From Pseudomonas denitrificans (nom. rej.) (GTDB lineage Bacteria; Pseudomonadota; Gammaproteobacteria; Pseudomonadales; Pseudomonadaceae): a DNA stretch of 64,000 nt. Below, piece after piece: positions 34,443 to 45,098 of this stretch. The DNA is taken from the NCBI RefSeq assembly GCF_008807415.1, contig NZ_CP043626.1, positions 4,440,501 through 4,504,500 on the forward strand, given 5' to 3'. The notes beneath the pieces were generated by a model that did no database searches, had not been told where the DNA came from, and saw only the letters and a program-made list of their open reading frames with translations. The stretch's first letter is position 1. The number at the start of each line of letters is the position of its first letter. The position numbers and the translations under genes are program-made.

Positions 34443-35372
34443 TTAATTCACGGCAAGCAGCAGGCGCGCGGCGATCAGGTCTTCCAGTGCATAACCCACG
34501 GACTTGAACAGGGTGATCTCGCTGTCGTCCTTGCGTGCGCCGCGACCGCTCAGGAGGTCGGCCAACTGGCAGTGGATAGCACTTTCGTCGATGACGCCTT
34601 CGCTTACCGGGATCAGCAGGTCGCCCGCCTCTTCCAGCGCACCTTCGCGGGTATCGACCACGATGCGCGCGCGGCGCACGGCTTCGCTGTCGGTCTCGCG
34701 CATGGACGGCAGAAAGGCGCCGACCAGGTCGAGGTGGCAGCCCGAGCGCAGCCAGGCGCCATGGACGATGGGTTCGCGCGAGGTGGTGACACAGCTGATG
34801 CAGTCCGCCGCCGCCACGCCGCCGCGCAGATCGATGCAGGCATGAGCGGGATAGCCTTCGTCCTGCAGCTGCTTCACCAGCGCATGGACCTTGTCTTCGT
34901 GTCGGCCCCAGACGGCGACGTCCTCGTATTCGCGTACCGAACAGTGGGCGCGGACCATGTGCGGCGCCAGGGTGCCGCTGCCGACCACCAGCAGCCGGCG
35001 GGCATCGCGGCGCACCAGGTAATCGGCGGCCAGCGCGGAGGTGCAGGCAGTGCGCCGGGCGGTCATTTCCGAGGCCTCGAGCATCGCCAACGGGCGCCCC
35101 GTCTCGCCGTCGAACAGGCAGAACAGCGCGGCCACGGCTGGCAGGTTCTTCGCGCCGTTGCCGGGGAAGACGGTGACCAGCTTCACGCCGATGTCCTGCC
35201 CCGGCTGCCACACCGGCATGGTCAGCAGCGAGGCATTGCCGGGCAATTCATGGCAGCCGCGAACCGGGGCTTCGCAGGGTCCGGCGAGGCCGATGCGCAG
35301 GGCTTCGATCAGCTGGGGATAACTCAGGCGCTCGGCGACGTCGGCGTTGGTGAGAAAGCGGAGGTCTTGCAT
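34443..35372 (-). CDS. Ornithine cyclodeaminase/mu-crystallin family protein
   Basis: This is a 309-residue NAD(P)-dependent protein of the ornithine cyclodeaminase/mu-crystallin family. It has the N-terminal substrate region (LSYPQLIEALRIGLAG), the lysine block GVKLVTVFPGN, a Rossmann motif RLLVVGSGTLAPHMVRA, and the C-terminal GVIDESAIHCQLADLLSGR. Members are cyclodeaminases, alanine dehydrogenases or ketimine reductases that make L-pipecolate or L-proline. The AmaA/AmaB genes and transporter that follow favour reduction of delta1-piperideine-2-carboxylate to L-pipecolate, but that is inference. The ATG at 35372 follows AGAGGGG. It is the position equivalent of PA4908. Confidence 0.85.
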   Translation of the reverse strand: MQDLRFLTNADVAERLSYPQLIEALRIGLAGPCEAPVRGCHELPGNASLLTMPVWQPGQDIGVKLVTVFPGNGAKNLPAVAALFCLFDGETGRPLAMLEASEMTARRTACTSALAADYLVRRDARRLLVVGSGTLAPHMVRAHCSVREYEDVAVWGRHEDKVHALVKQLQDEGYPAHACIDLRGGVAAADCISCVTTSREPIVHGAWLRSGCHLDLVGAFLPSMRETDSEAVRRARIVVDTREGALEEAGDLLIPVSEGVIDESAIHCQLADLLSGRGARKDDSEITLFKSVGYALEDLIAARLLLAVN

Positions 35373-35423
35373 GGAAACCCCTCTTGGAGAAAACGGTGGG
35401 TAGTCCGCTCCGAAGATCAAGAG

Positions 35424-35556
35424 CCCCTCACCCTAACCCTCTCCCGCAAGCGGGAGAGGGGACCGTTCGGAGCAGGATGAAACCACGGAGTCAGCCGGCA
35501 CGATCTGCCCCCTCTCCCTCCGGAGCGGGGCGCGCAGCCAGGGTTGGGGTGAGGGC
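35424..35556. repeat. CCCTCACCCTAACCC...GGGTGAGGG interspersed repeat, copy 2
   Basis: This shares the first 45 or so bases and the closing GGGGTGAGGG with the copy at 32930-33117 but has only one central segment. It lies between the ABC transporter operon and the cyclodeaminase gene on the same strand. Confidence 0.75.
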
Positions 35557-35606
35557 AGGAGGCCGCACCGACCCTCCATAGAAAGACAGCTACGAAAGGT
35601 GGCGCG

Positions 35607-36319
<713 letters not shown>

Positions 36320-36323
<4 letters not shown>

Positions 36324-37195
36324 GCCAGCTCCTCTTCGTCTGCGCCGAGATAGGCGGCGATCACTTTCTCGTTGTGGCGGATCTCGTCCGGCGCGCCACG
36401 GGCAATGACCACGCCGTGGTCGAGCACGATGATGTGGTCGGAGATGTTCATCACCATGCCCATGTCGTGTTCGATCAGCAGCACGGTGATGCCGTGGTGG
36501 TCGCGCAGGTAGCGCACGATGCGCGCCAGCGCCTGGGTTTCGGCCGGGTTCAGGCCGGCGGCGGGTTCGTCGAGGCAGATCAGCTCGGGCCGGGTGCACA
36601 TGGCGCGGGCGATCTCCAGGCGGCGCTGCTGCCCGTAGGACATCTCGCCGGCCAGGCGGTTGGCGCAGTCCACCAGGTCCACCACTTCCAGCCAGTAGAA
36701 AGCGTGGTCCAGCGCCTCGCTTTCCGCGCGGCGGTAGCCGGGGGTATTGAGCACGCCGGCGATGAGGTTGCGGTTGACGAACATGTGCTGGGCCACCAGC
36801 AGGTTCTCCACCACCGACATCTCGCGGAACAGCCGGATGTTCTGGAAGGTGCGCGCCAGCCCTGCGCGGTTCACCAGGTGGGTGCCGCCGAACATCTTGT
36901 AGTACAGGCGGTTGCCGAACTGCGCCGGGTTGACGAAATCGCCGCCCTGGAACGGCTGGCCGAGCACCTTGATGACGTCGGTGGTGCCGCCCTGGGTGTT
37001 GAGCAGGATGTTGCCGCCGGTAGCCTTGTAGAAGCCGGTGAGGCAGTTGAACACCGTGGTCTTGCCGGCGCCGTTGGGGCCGATCAGCGCGGTGATGGAG
37101 CCGCGCTCCACGTCGAGGTTGACGTCGTTGAGCGCCTTGATGCCGCCGAAGTGCATCATCAGGTGCTCGACGCTGAGGATCTTGTCACCGCTCAT
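36320..37195 (-). CDS. Amino acid ABC transporter ATP-binding protein, LivG type
   Basis: This is a 291-residue ATPase of the same operon. Walker A is GPNGAGKTTVFN (about 38-49), the signature is MSYGQQRRLEIARAM, Walker B is LICLDEPAAGLNP, and the LivG-type switch is LIEHDMGMVMNISD. A 30-residue insertion after Walker A (TQGGTTDVIKVLGQPFQGGDFV) is characteristic of this subfamily. The start overlaps the LivM-type permease stop and the end overlaps the LivF gene, so the three are tightly coupled. Confidence 0.93.
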
Positions 37196-38496
37196 GGCGC
37201 CACCCCCTTGCGGACGGCGAAGCCCGAGCGGCTGATGCGGATCAGCCCGCGCGGGCGCCAGATCATCATCAGCACCATGAGGATGCCGAACAGCAGCACG
37301 CGGTAGTCGGCGAAGCTGCGCAGCAGTTCCGGCGCCACGGTGAGGACGAAGGCGGCGATCACCACGCCCACCGTCGAGCCCATGCCGCCCAGCACCACGA
37401 TGGCAAGGATCAGCGCGGACTCGAAGAAGGTGAACGACGACGGGTTGACGAAGCCCTGGTAGCTGGCGAAGAACACCCCGGCCAGGCCTGCGGTAGAGGC
37501 GCCGAGCATGAACGCCGAGAGCTTCACCAGCACGTGGTTCAGGCCCATGGCGCGGCAGGCGATCTCGTCCTCGCGCAGCGCTTCCCAGGCGCGGCCGACC
37601 GGCATGCGGGTCAGCCGGTGCTTGATGTAGAGCACCAGCAGCACCACCAGGAAGAGCACCACGTAGATGAACAGGAACTTGAAGTTCTGGTTGTAATCGA
37701 TGCCGAGGAACTCGTGGATCGGCGTGCCGCCCTCCTTCGCCCGGCGACCGAATTCGAGGCCGAAGAAGGTCGGCGACGGCACCGGCATGCCGTTCGGGCC
37801 GCCGGTGAAGGACAGCCAGTTGTTGAGGATCAGGCGGATGATCTCGCCGAAGCCCAGAGTCACGATGGCCAGGTAGTCACCGTGCATCCGCAACACCGGG
37901 AAGCCCAGCAGCGCCCCCGCCAGCGCGGCGACGATGGCCGCCAGCGGCAGCACCGTCCAGAAGCCCAGGCCCAGGTACTGGTAACCCAGCGCGAGGCCGT
38001 AGGCGCCGATGGCGTAGAAGGCCACGTAGCCGAGGTCGAGCAGGCCGGCGAGGCCGACCACGATGTTCAGGCCCAGGCCCAGCAGCACATAGATCAGCCC
38101 GAGGATGATCACGGTGAGCAGGTACTTGCTGGCGAAGAACGGGAAGATCACCGCGGCGAGGATCACCAGCGGGACTATCCAGCGCAGGCGCGTCTTGTAG
38201 CCCGGCGGCAGGACGCTGATGCCCGAGTCGGAGCTTTCGAAGCGGTCCATGATGCGGCTGCCGGCCGGGGTCTGCAGGTACAGGCTGAGCAACAGGCGGC
38301 CGAGCATCACCGCGCCGATCATCCAGGCGAGGCGCACCGGTTCGAGCTTGAAGCTGTAGCCGTCGAGCACGATGCCGACGATGGGGCCGAAGACGATCAG
38401 GGCAATGAGACCGGCGAGCACGGTGTCGACCAGGCTCTTCTTGATATCGATGCGCGCAGTCTTGGGCGCGGCTGAAGTCTGGGAGGCGGACATCAT
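37192..38496 (-). CDS. Amino acid ABC transporter permease, LivM type
   Basis: This is a 434-residue permease. About 120 residues with two extra helices precede the conserved LivM core (YVLLGLGLNIVVGLAGLLDLGYVAFYAIGAYGLALGY), followed by the EAA-like loop GRAWEALREDEIACRAMGLNH. The ATG at 38496 is two bases after the LivH-type stop. The frame remains open upstream into that gene, but no start there is plausible. Confidence 0.93.
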   Translation of the reverse strand: MMSASQTSAAPKTARIDIKKSLVDTVLAGLIALIVFGPIVGIVLDGYSFKLEPVRLAWMIGAVMLGRLLLSLYLQTPAGSRIMDRFESSDSGISVLPPGYKTRLRWIVPLVILAAVIFPFFASKYLLTVIILGLIYVLLGLGLNIVVGLAGLLDLGYVAFYAIGAYGLALGYQYLGLGFWTVLPLAAIVAALAGALLGFPVLRMHGDYLAIVTLGFGEIIRLILNNWLSFTGGPNGMPVPSPTFFGLEFGRRAKEGGTPIHEFLGIDYNQNFKFLFIYVVLFLVVLLVLYIKHRLTRMPVGRAWEALREDEIACRAMGLNHVLVKLSAFMLGASTAGLAGVFFASYQGFVNPSSFTFFESALILAIVVLGGMGSTVGVVIAAFVLTVAPELLRSFADYRVLLFGILMVLMMIWRPRGLIRISRSGFAVRKGVAP

Positions 38497-38498
38497 GC

Positions 38499-39413
<915 letters not shown>

Positions 39414-39574
39414 GATTGGGTACTCACACAGACAGGGCAGGGAAGGCTGGCGGCAAGCGGGCTGAACGGCTCGTGACCGTCGCCGGGCAAGCGCCGACCT
39501 GCGGGGATACCGGCACCGCTCGTGGCGGCGCCGGCAGATCGCACGGGGTGCGCAATCGCTGCGCGGGGCACCGC

Positions 39575-39604
39575 TTCACCGGCCAGGCGGGCCTGGCCGG
39601 TGAA
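39575..39604 (-). other. 13-bp perfect hairpin between binding-protein and permease genes
   Basis: TTCACCGGCCAGG / CCTGGCCGGTGAA with a 4-base loop and no T-run. It lies just past the binding-protein stop on the transcribed strand. Such intercistronic hairpins stabilise the upstream mRNA and lower downstream expression, so the binding protein is made in excess; that role is inferred. Confidence 0.65.
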
Positions 39605-39633
39605 GCTCGGGAGCCTCGACAGGAGCCGGCCCC

Positions 39634-40767
39634 TTACTTCTGTTTCTCCAACTGGTGGTACTTGCCCTTGTCGTCCCACTGGTAGACGACATAGTCGGAG
39701 ACCTTCAGGTCGCCCTTCTCATCCCACTCCTTCTTGCCCATGACGGTGTCGACCGGGTGGGTGTGCAGCCACTTGCTGGCCGCCTGGGGATCGTTCTTGC
39801 CAGCGCCGTTGAAGGCGGCGGCCAGTGCCTGAACCGAGGCGTAGGCGTACAGGGTGTAGCCTTCGGGCTCGAAGCCGCTGGCGCGGAACTTGTCCACCAC
39901 GGCCTTGCCTTCGGGAATCAGGCGCGGGTCGGCGCCGAAGGTCATCAGCACACCCTTGGTGTACTGCGGGCCGCCGGCGGTGGTGACCAGTTCGTCGGTG
40001 ACGATGCCGTCGTCGGAGAAGAACACGGTGGTCAGGCCCTGCTCGCGCATCTGCCGGACCAGCGGACCGGCCTCCGGGTGCAGGCCGCCGAAGAACACCA
40101 CTTCCGCGCCCGAGGAACGGATCTTGGTGACCAGGGCATTGAAGTCCTTCTCACCGCGGGTCAGGCCCTCGTAGAGCACTTCGGTGACGCCCAGCTTGTT
40201 CAGTTGCGCCTTGGTCGCGTCCGCCAGGCCCTGGCCGTAGGTGTCCTTGTCGTGGATAACCGCGACTTTCTTGGCCTTGAGCACGTTGACGATGTAATTG
40301 CCGGCGACCACGCCCTGCTGGTCGTCGCGGCCGCACATGCGGAACATGCCGGCAAGGCCACGCTCGGTGACTTTCGGGTTGGTCGAGCCGGGGGTGATGG
40401 TGATGAGACCGGCCTCGTCATAGACCTCGGAGGCGGGAATGGTGTTGGAGGAGCAGAAGTGGCCGACGACACCCACGGCCTTGTCCTGGTCAACCAGACG
40501 GTTGGCAACGGCCACGGCCTGCTTCGGCTCACAGGCGTCGTCGGCCTTCACCAGCTTGATCTTTTCCCCGTTGACGCCACCGGCGGCGTTGATTGCGTCG
40601 GCGGCCATATTGGCGCCGCGCCAGTACTGTTCACCGAACGAGGCGTTCGCCCCGGTATGCGGACCCGCGACCCCGATAACGACATCGGCCTGTACTACGG
40701 AAGACACGCCCAGTGCGGTGGTTACCGCCAGAGCCAGAAAGCCTTTTCTGAAAATCTTCTGCGACAT
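39634..40767 (-). CDS. Amino acid ABC transporter periplasmic binding protein
   Basis: This is a 377-residue binding protein of the Leu/Ile/Val family. Residues 1-27 are a signal peptide (MSQKIFRKGFLALAVTTALGVSSVVQA). The mature protein has the LivJ pattern VVIGVAGPHTGANASFGEQYWRGANMAADAINAAGG, KLVKADDACEPKQAVAVANRLV and GHFCSSNTIPASEVYDEAG. It is the first gene of the transporter operon. It is equivalent to PA4913. Ligand specificity cannot be read from sequence; adjacent amaAB and the mu-crystallin-type gene suggest D- or L-lysine, pipecolate or a related cyclic amino acid. Confidence 0.92.
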   Translation of the reverse strand: MSQKIFRKGFLALAVTTALGVSSVVQADVVIGVAGPHTGANASFGEQYWRGANMAADAINAAGGVNGEKIKLVKADDACEPKQAVAVANRLVDQDKAVGVVGHFCSSNTIPASEVYDEAGLITITPGSTNPKVTERGLAGMFRMCGRDDQQGVVAGNYIVNVLKAKKVAVIHDKDTYGQGLADATKAQLNKLGVTEVLYEGLTRGEKDFNALVTKIRSSGAEVVFFGGLHPEAGPLVRQMREQGLTTVFFSDDGIVTDELVTTAGGPQYTKGVLMTFGADPRLIPEGKAVVDKFRASGFEPEGYTLYAYASVQALAAAFNGAGKNDPQAASKWLHTHPVDTVMGKKEWDEKGDLKVSDYVVYQWDDKGKYHQLEKQK

Positions 40768-41186
40768 GGAGTTTTGCTCCTGAGGGTTTTTGTAATGGCG
40801 CGTTGTATTTCTTGTTGGCGATTTCTCGTGTAGCGATTCAGCGACTTAGCGATCAATCAACAGCAAGCGGCGTGCCATTCGTTTTTGTTATTAACCAAGT
40901 CCTACAGCGAAAACAGCCCGAGCTGGCAGACATCAAGTGCTAGACACGTGCAACCCATTGAAAGCATAAGGTGCAACCCGTCAGGCAAAAGGGTGCAACC
41001 CGACTTCCCGTGAGCTGGCTTTTTCCAGCCACCACAGGCGCAACCCCAACCGTAACCATCGCTGTCACCGAACTGCACATCCGCGGTGCAGACCCGTCGG
41101 GGTAACGCACCATAAGAGGCTAGACCAAAGTGCAGCGAGCGTTGGCGGGTCAAACCGGGGCGGCCCTCGCCCCGCCTTGAGCAGCG
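40768..41186. promoter_or_regulatory. Promoter region of the transporter operon with three GTGCAACCC direct repeats
   Basis: This 419-bp gap holds no supported gene. Three exact GTGCAACCC repeats lie at 40948-40956, 40971-40979 and 40993-41001, spaced 23 and 22 bases, with a degenerate GCGCAACCC near 41039. Spacing of about two helical turns suggests co-operative binding of a regulator 180-230 bp upstream of the transporter start. The amaR product, encoded nearby, is a candidate, but LysR sites are usually T-N11-A palindromes, so this is uncertain. Confidence 0.5.
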
Positions 41187-42470
41187 TCAGATCACCACCC
41201 GCAGGCATTGCCCGGCGTGGTAGAGGGAGAAGCCGGCTTCGTACAGACAGCTGCGCAGGCCCACCGCGGAGATTTCCTCCATGGGCCTGAGCGGCATCGG
41301 CAAGGCGCTGGCGTCACCGTCCAGCAGGAAGTCGGCGAAGGCCTTGCCCACCACCGTGCCGGTGGTGACGCCACGGCCGTTGTAGCCGCTCATGGCGACC
41401 AGCCCCGGCGCCGGCTCGAACAGGCGCATGAGGTGATCGGGGGTGAAGTCGATGCAGCCGGTCCAGGTGAACTCCCAGTCCACCTTGCCCAGCCTGGGGA
41501 AGTAGTGCTGCTGGATGCGGTCGGCCCAGCTTTTCAGGAACCATGCCGGCTTGCCGGTACCCTTGCCGAGGCTGCCGAGCAGCAGGCGCCCGTCTGCATC
41601 GCGGCGGATGCTGCTGAGCACCTGGCGGGTATCCCAGGAGCCCTGCCCGCCCGGCAGGATGCGCGCGGCCTCGGCGCCCTCCAGCGGACGCGAGGCAACC
41701 TGGTAGTAGTAACCGGGGAAGAAGGTGCGGCGCAGTTGCGTCCACTCGCCTTCGGTGTAGGCGCTGGAGGCGATCACCACCTTGTCGGCGGTGACCACGC
41801 CGCCGGCAGTGATCACGTTCCACGCGCTGCCTACACGCACCAGGCCGACCACCGGGGAATGGTGGTACAACTCGCCGCCCAGGCCGACCACCGCGCGGGC
41901 CAGGCCGCTGACGTAGCCCATGGGATTGAGCGTGCCGGCGCGGCGGTCGAGCAGCGCGCCAGCAATCTTGTCGGTGCCGCAAGCCTGTTCGCAGTCGGCG
42001 CCGGTGAGCAGTTCCACCGGCGCCCCGCGGCGGCCCCATTGTTCGCAGCGGCTGCGCAGGTCCGCCAGGCCACGGGCGTTGTGCGCCATGTGCAGCGTGC
42101 CTTCGCGGCGCGCCTGGCAATCGATGGCGTACTTGTCGATCAGCGAGAACACCAGCGAGGGCGCGTTGCCGAGCATGCGGTTGACCCGCTGCCCGATCTC
42201 CGCGCCCATGCCGGCTTCGATCTCGTCCGGGGGAATCCACAGGCCGGCGTTGACCAGCCCGACGTTGCGCCCCGAGCCACCATGCCCGGTGGTGTGGGCT
42301 TCCAGCACGCAGACCTTCTGGCCGCGCTCCAGCAGATGCAGCGCGGCGGACAGGCCGGTGAAGCCCGCGCCGATGACACACACGTCGACCTTGCGATCCC
42401 CGCGCAGCTCCGGGGCTTCCGGGCGGTAGGGAGTCAGGTGTTCCCACAGACACTCTTGGCGAAGCGACAT
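41187..42470 (-). CDS. amaA: FAD-dependent L-pipecolate oxidase AmaA
   Basis: This is a 427-residue DadA/GlpD-type flavin oxidoreductase. The FAD-binding GxGxxG is VCVIGAGFTGLSAALHLLERG (about 30-50) followed by the acidic ribose-binding residue in VCVLEAHTTG, and it contains GSGRNVGLVNAGLWIPP and a C-terminal GYNGRGVTTGTVVGKAFADFLL. In P. putida AmaA oxidises L-pipecolate to delta1-piperideine-6-carboxylate. The adjacent amaB gene, whose product uses that compound, is the main reason for the call. AGAAGGAT precedes the ATG. Confidence 0.85.
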   Translation of the reverse strand: MSLRQECLWEHLTPYRPEAPELRGDRKVDVCVIGAGFTGLSAALHLLERGQKVCVLEAHTTGHGGSGRNVGLVNAGLWIPPDEIEAGMGAEIGQRVNRMLGNAPSLVFSLIDKYAIDCQARREGTLHMAHNARGLADLRSRCEQWGRRGAPVELLTGADCEQACGTDKIAGALLDRRAGTLNPMGYVSGLARAVVGLGGELYHHSPVVGLVRVGSAWNVITAGGVVTADKVVIASSAYTEGEWTQLRRTFFPGYYYQVASRPLEGAEAARILPGGQGSWDTRQVLSSIRRDADGRLLLGSLGKGTGKPAWFLKSWADRIQQHYFPRLGKVDWEFTWTGCIDFTPDHLMRLFEPAPGLVAMSGYNGRGVTTGTVVGKAFADFLLDGDASALPMPLRPMEEISAVGLRSCLYEAGFSLYHAGQCLRVVI

Positions 42471-42523
42471 CCAGCGATCCTTCTACGCGAACCTTTGTGA
42501 ATGACTCTGTACTGCGTGTTTCT

Positions 42524-42561
42524 CGTAGGGCGGATAACCGCAAGCGGTTATTCGCCCTACG
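42524..42561. repeat. REP-like palindrome between amaA and amaB
   Basis: CGTAGGGCGGATAACCGC and its near-exact complement GCGGTTATTCGCCCTACG are joined by two bases; one base pair is mismatched. It shares the TAGGGCG and ATAAC words with 20161-20229. It lies in the 113-bp gap between amaB and amaA, which are transcribed in the same direction. Confidence 0.8.
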
Positions 42562-42583
42562 TTGAGCGCGCGGAAACCCGGCC

Positions 42584-44074
42584 TCAGTCGAAGACTATGC
42601 CCTGGGCCAGCGGCAGTTCCCGCGAGTAGTTCACGGTGTTGGTCTGCCGGCGCATGTAGCCCTTCCAGGCGTCGGAGCCGGACTCGCGGCCGCCGCCGGT
42701 TTCCTTCTCGCCACCGAAGGCGCCGCCGATCTCCGCGCCGCTGGGGCCGATGTTGACGTTGGCGATGCCGCAGTCGCTGCCCACCGCCGAGATGAAGGCT
42801 TCCGCCTCGCGCAGGTCCGTGGTGAAGATGCACGACGACAGGCCCTGGGGCACGCCGTTGTTCAGCGCCACCGCATCGTTGAAGTCCTGGTAGGGCACCA
42901 CGTAGAGGATCGGCGCGAAAGTCTCGCTGCGCACTACATCGCTCTGCTCGGGCATCTCGACGATGGCCGGCGACACGTAGTAGGCCTCGGGGAATTTCTC
43001 GGCCAGCCGGCGCTCGCCGCCGAACACCACGCCGCCCTCACCACGCGCCTGCTCCAGCGCGCCCTGCATGGCCAGGAAACTGCGCTCGTCGATCAGCGGG
43101 CCGACCAGGTTGCCTTCCAGCGGATGGCCGATGCGCACCTTGGCGTAGGCGGTCTTCAGGCGGCTGACGAACTCGTCCTTCACCGACTCGTGGGCGATCA
43201 GCCGGCGCAGGGTGGTGCAGCGCTGCCCGGCGGTGCCGACGGCGCTGAACAGCACGGCGCGCACGGCCATGTCGAGGTCGGCGCTGGGCGCCAGGACCAT
43301 CGCGTTGTTGCCGCCCAGCTCGAGGATGCTGCGGCCGAAACGGGCCGCCACGCGTGGGCCGACTTCGCGACCCATGCGGGTGCTGCCCGTGGCGCTGACC
43401 AGGGCGACGCGCACGTCGTCGACCAGCGCTTCGCCGGCGCTGCGATCGCCGATCACCACCTGGCTCAGGTGCGCCGGGGCGTCACCGAACTTGCTCAGTG
43501 CGCGCTCGAACAGCGCCTGGCAGGCCAGCGCGGTGAGCGGAGTCTTCTCCGATGGCTTCCACACCACCGAGTTACCGCAGACCAGCGCCAGCGCGGTGTT
43601 CCACGACCACACGGCGACCGGGAAATTGAAGGCGCTGATCACCCCGACCACGCCCAGTGGATGCCAGGTCTCGCGCATGTGGTGGCCGGGGCGCTCGGAG
43701 GCGATGGTCAGGCCGTAGAGCTGGCGCGACAGGCCGACGGCGAAGTCGCAGATGTCGATCATCTCCTGCACTTCGCCCAGGCCTTCCTGGGTGATCTTGC
43801 CGGCTTCCCAGGACACCAGCTCGCCGAGAGCCGCCTTGCTCGCACGAAGCTCCTCGCCGAACAGTCGCACCAGTTCGCCACGGCGCGGCGCCGGCACCTT
43901 GCGCCAGGCGTCGAAGGCATGGGCGGCGCGGCCGATCTTCTGCTCCACCTCGGCGGCGCTTTCCAGGCGCACCGCGCCCAGGCGGCTGCCGTCGATGGGA
44001 GAGTGGATGACCTGATCGCCACCGGTGATCAGACGGGCATCGACGCCGAGGGATTCGAGCAGTGCGGAAATCAT
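42584..44074 (-). CDS. amaB: Delta1-piperideine-6-carboxylate dehydrogenase AmaB (ALDH7 family)
   Basis: This is a 496-residue aldehyde dehydrogenase of the antiquitin (ALDH7A1) group, which oxidises alpha-aminoadipate semialdehyde (open form of piperideine-6-carboxylate) to 2-aminoadipate. The catalytic Cys286 is in GTAGQRCTTLRR and the general base Glu252 in LELGGNNAM. NAD-binding and family motifs include ISAFNFPVAVWSWNTALALVCGN and the C-terminal INVNIGPSGAEIGGAFGGEKETGGGRESGSDAWKGYMRR, split here by SGAEIGGAFGGEK. The ATG at 44074 follows TGGAG. It is divergent from the LysR gene. Confidence 0.92.
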   Translation of the reverse strand: MISALLESLGVDARLITGGDQVIHSPIDGSRLGAVRLESAAEVEQKIGRAAHAFDAWRKVPAPRRGELVRLFGEELRASKAALGELVSWEAGKITQEGLGEVQEMIDICDFAVGLSRQLYGLTIASERPGHHMRETWHPLGVVGVISAFNFPVAVWSWNTALALVCGNSVVWKPSEKTPLTALACQALFERALSKFGDAPAHLSQVVIGDRSAGEALVDDVRVALVSATGSTRMGREVGPRVAARFGRSILELGGNNAMVLAPSADLDMAVRAVLFSAVGTAGQRCTTLRRLIAHESVKDEFVSRLKTAYAKVRIGHPLEGNLVGPLIDERSFLAMQGALEQARGEGGVVFGGERRLAEKFPEAYYVSPAIVEMPEQSDVVRSETFAPILYVVPYQDFNDAVALNNGVPQGLSSCIFTTDLREAEAFISAVGSDCGIANVNIGPSGAEIGGAFGGEKETGGGRESGSDAWKGYMRRQTNTVNYSRELPLAQGIVFD

Positions 44075-44194
44075 GCGGACTCCAGTTCTTTTCAGATGAC
44101 CTGACGGAATGCCAGCAGTAATAAACGGCTTGCCGAGGCACAACAAACGACGTTTCCTATGCACATCATTCCGTAAATTCATGAACTGCCCGCC

Positions 44195-45088
44195 ATGCTG
44201 AGCAAACGCCACCTGCCGTCCATGACCGCCCTGCAATGCTTCGAAGCGGTGGCGCGGCACCTGAGTTTTACCCGTGCCTCCGAAGAGCTGAACCTGACCC
44301 AGAGCGCGGTCAGCAAGCAGGTCGCGCAGCTGGAGGAAATGCTCCAGCACCTGCTGTTCCGCCGTGTGCGCCGCCGCCTGCAACTGACCCCGGCGGGCGA
44401 CCTGTACCTGGTAGAGGTGCGCAAGATCCTCACGCAGGTGGAGATGTCCACCCACTACCTGCTGTCCTACGGCGGCGAAACCGAGGTGCTGCGCGTGGCG
44501 ACGCCGCCGACCTTCGGCGCGCGCTGGCTGATCCCGCGGCTGAACGGCTGGCGCCATCGCCACCCGAACATTCACCTGGACCTGCGCCAGGAACTGGAGC
44601 CCGGCGACCTGCTGCAATCGCGCTGCGATATCGCGTTCTTCTTCGGCGCCGCCACCCTGCCCGGCGCCGAGTGCGTGGCGCTGTTCGGCGAGGAGATGGT
44701 GCCGGTGTGCTCACCGGCGATCCTGCCGGCGCAACCGCTGAGCGACCCGACCCAGCTGGCGGACCTGGTCCTGCTGCAGAACGCCACGCGCCAGGAAGCC
44801 TGGCACGAGTGGTTCCTCAGCCTCGGCCAGCACAGCGAGCACAGCTACCACGGGCCACGTTTCGACACCTTCTACATGTGCATCCGCGCAGCGCAAGCCG
44901 GCTGCGGCGTGGCACTGCTGCCGCGGTTCCTGGTGGAAGAGGAGCTGAGCGAAGGCAAGCTGGTGATCGCCTGGCAGCACGGCCTGCAGAGCCGCAGCGG
45001 CTATTACCTGGCGTACCCCGAGCATGCGGCGGCGGTGCCCAAGGTCAGGGCGTTTGTCGAGTGGATCGGGGAGCGGATGGAGGGCTAG
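44195..45088 (+). CDS. amaR: LysR-family regulator AmaR
   Basis: This is a 297-residue LysR-type activator of the GcvA-like subgroup. The winged helix is LPSMTALQCFEAVARHLSFTRASEELNLTQSAVSKQVAQLEE (about 8-49, quoted in parts). The effector domain contains RVATPPTFGARWLIPRLNGWRHRHP and AGCGVALLPRFLVEEELSEGKLV. It is transcribed away from amaB with a 120-bp shared promoter region, the usual LysR arrangement, and is the equivalent of PA4914. An effector of the lysine/pipecolate pathway is likely. It is convergent with nrtR. Confidence 0.88.
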   Translation: MLSKRHLPSMTALQCFEAVARHLSFTRASEELNLTQSAVSKQVAQLEEMLQHLLFRRVRRRLQLTPAGDLYLVEVRKILTQVEMSTHYLLSYGGETEVLRVATPPTFGARWLIPRLNGWRHRHPNIHLDLRQELEPGDLLQSRCDIAFFFGAATLPGAECVALFGEEMVPVCSPAILPAQPLSDPTQLADLVLLQNATRQEAWHEWFLSLGQHSEHSYHGPRFDTFYMCIRAAQAGCGVALLPRFLVEEELSEGKLVIAWQHGLQSRSGYYLAYPEHAAAVPKVRAFVEWIGERMEG

Positions 45089-45098
45089 CGCCGGGCGT

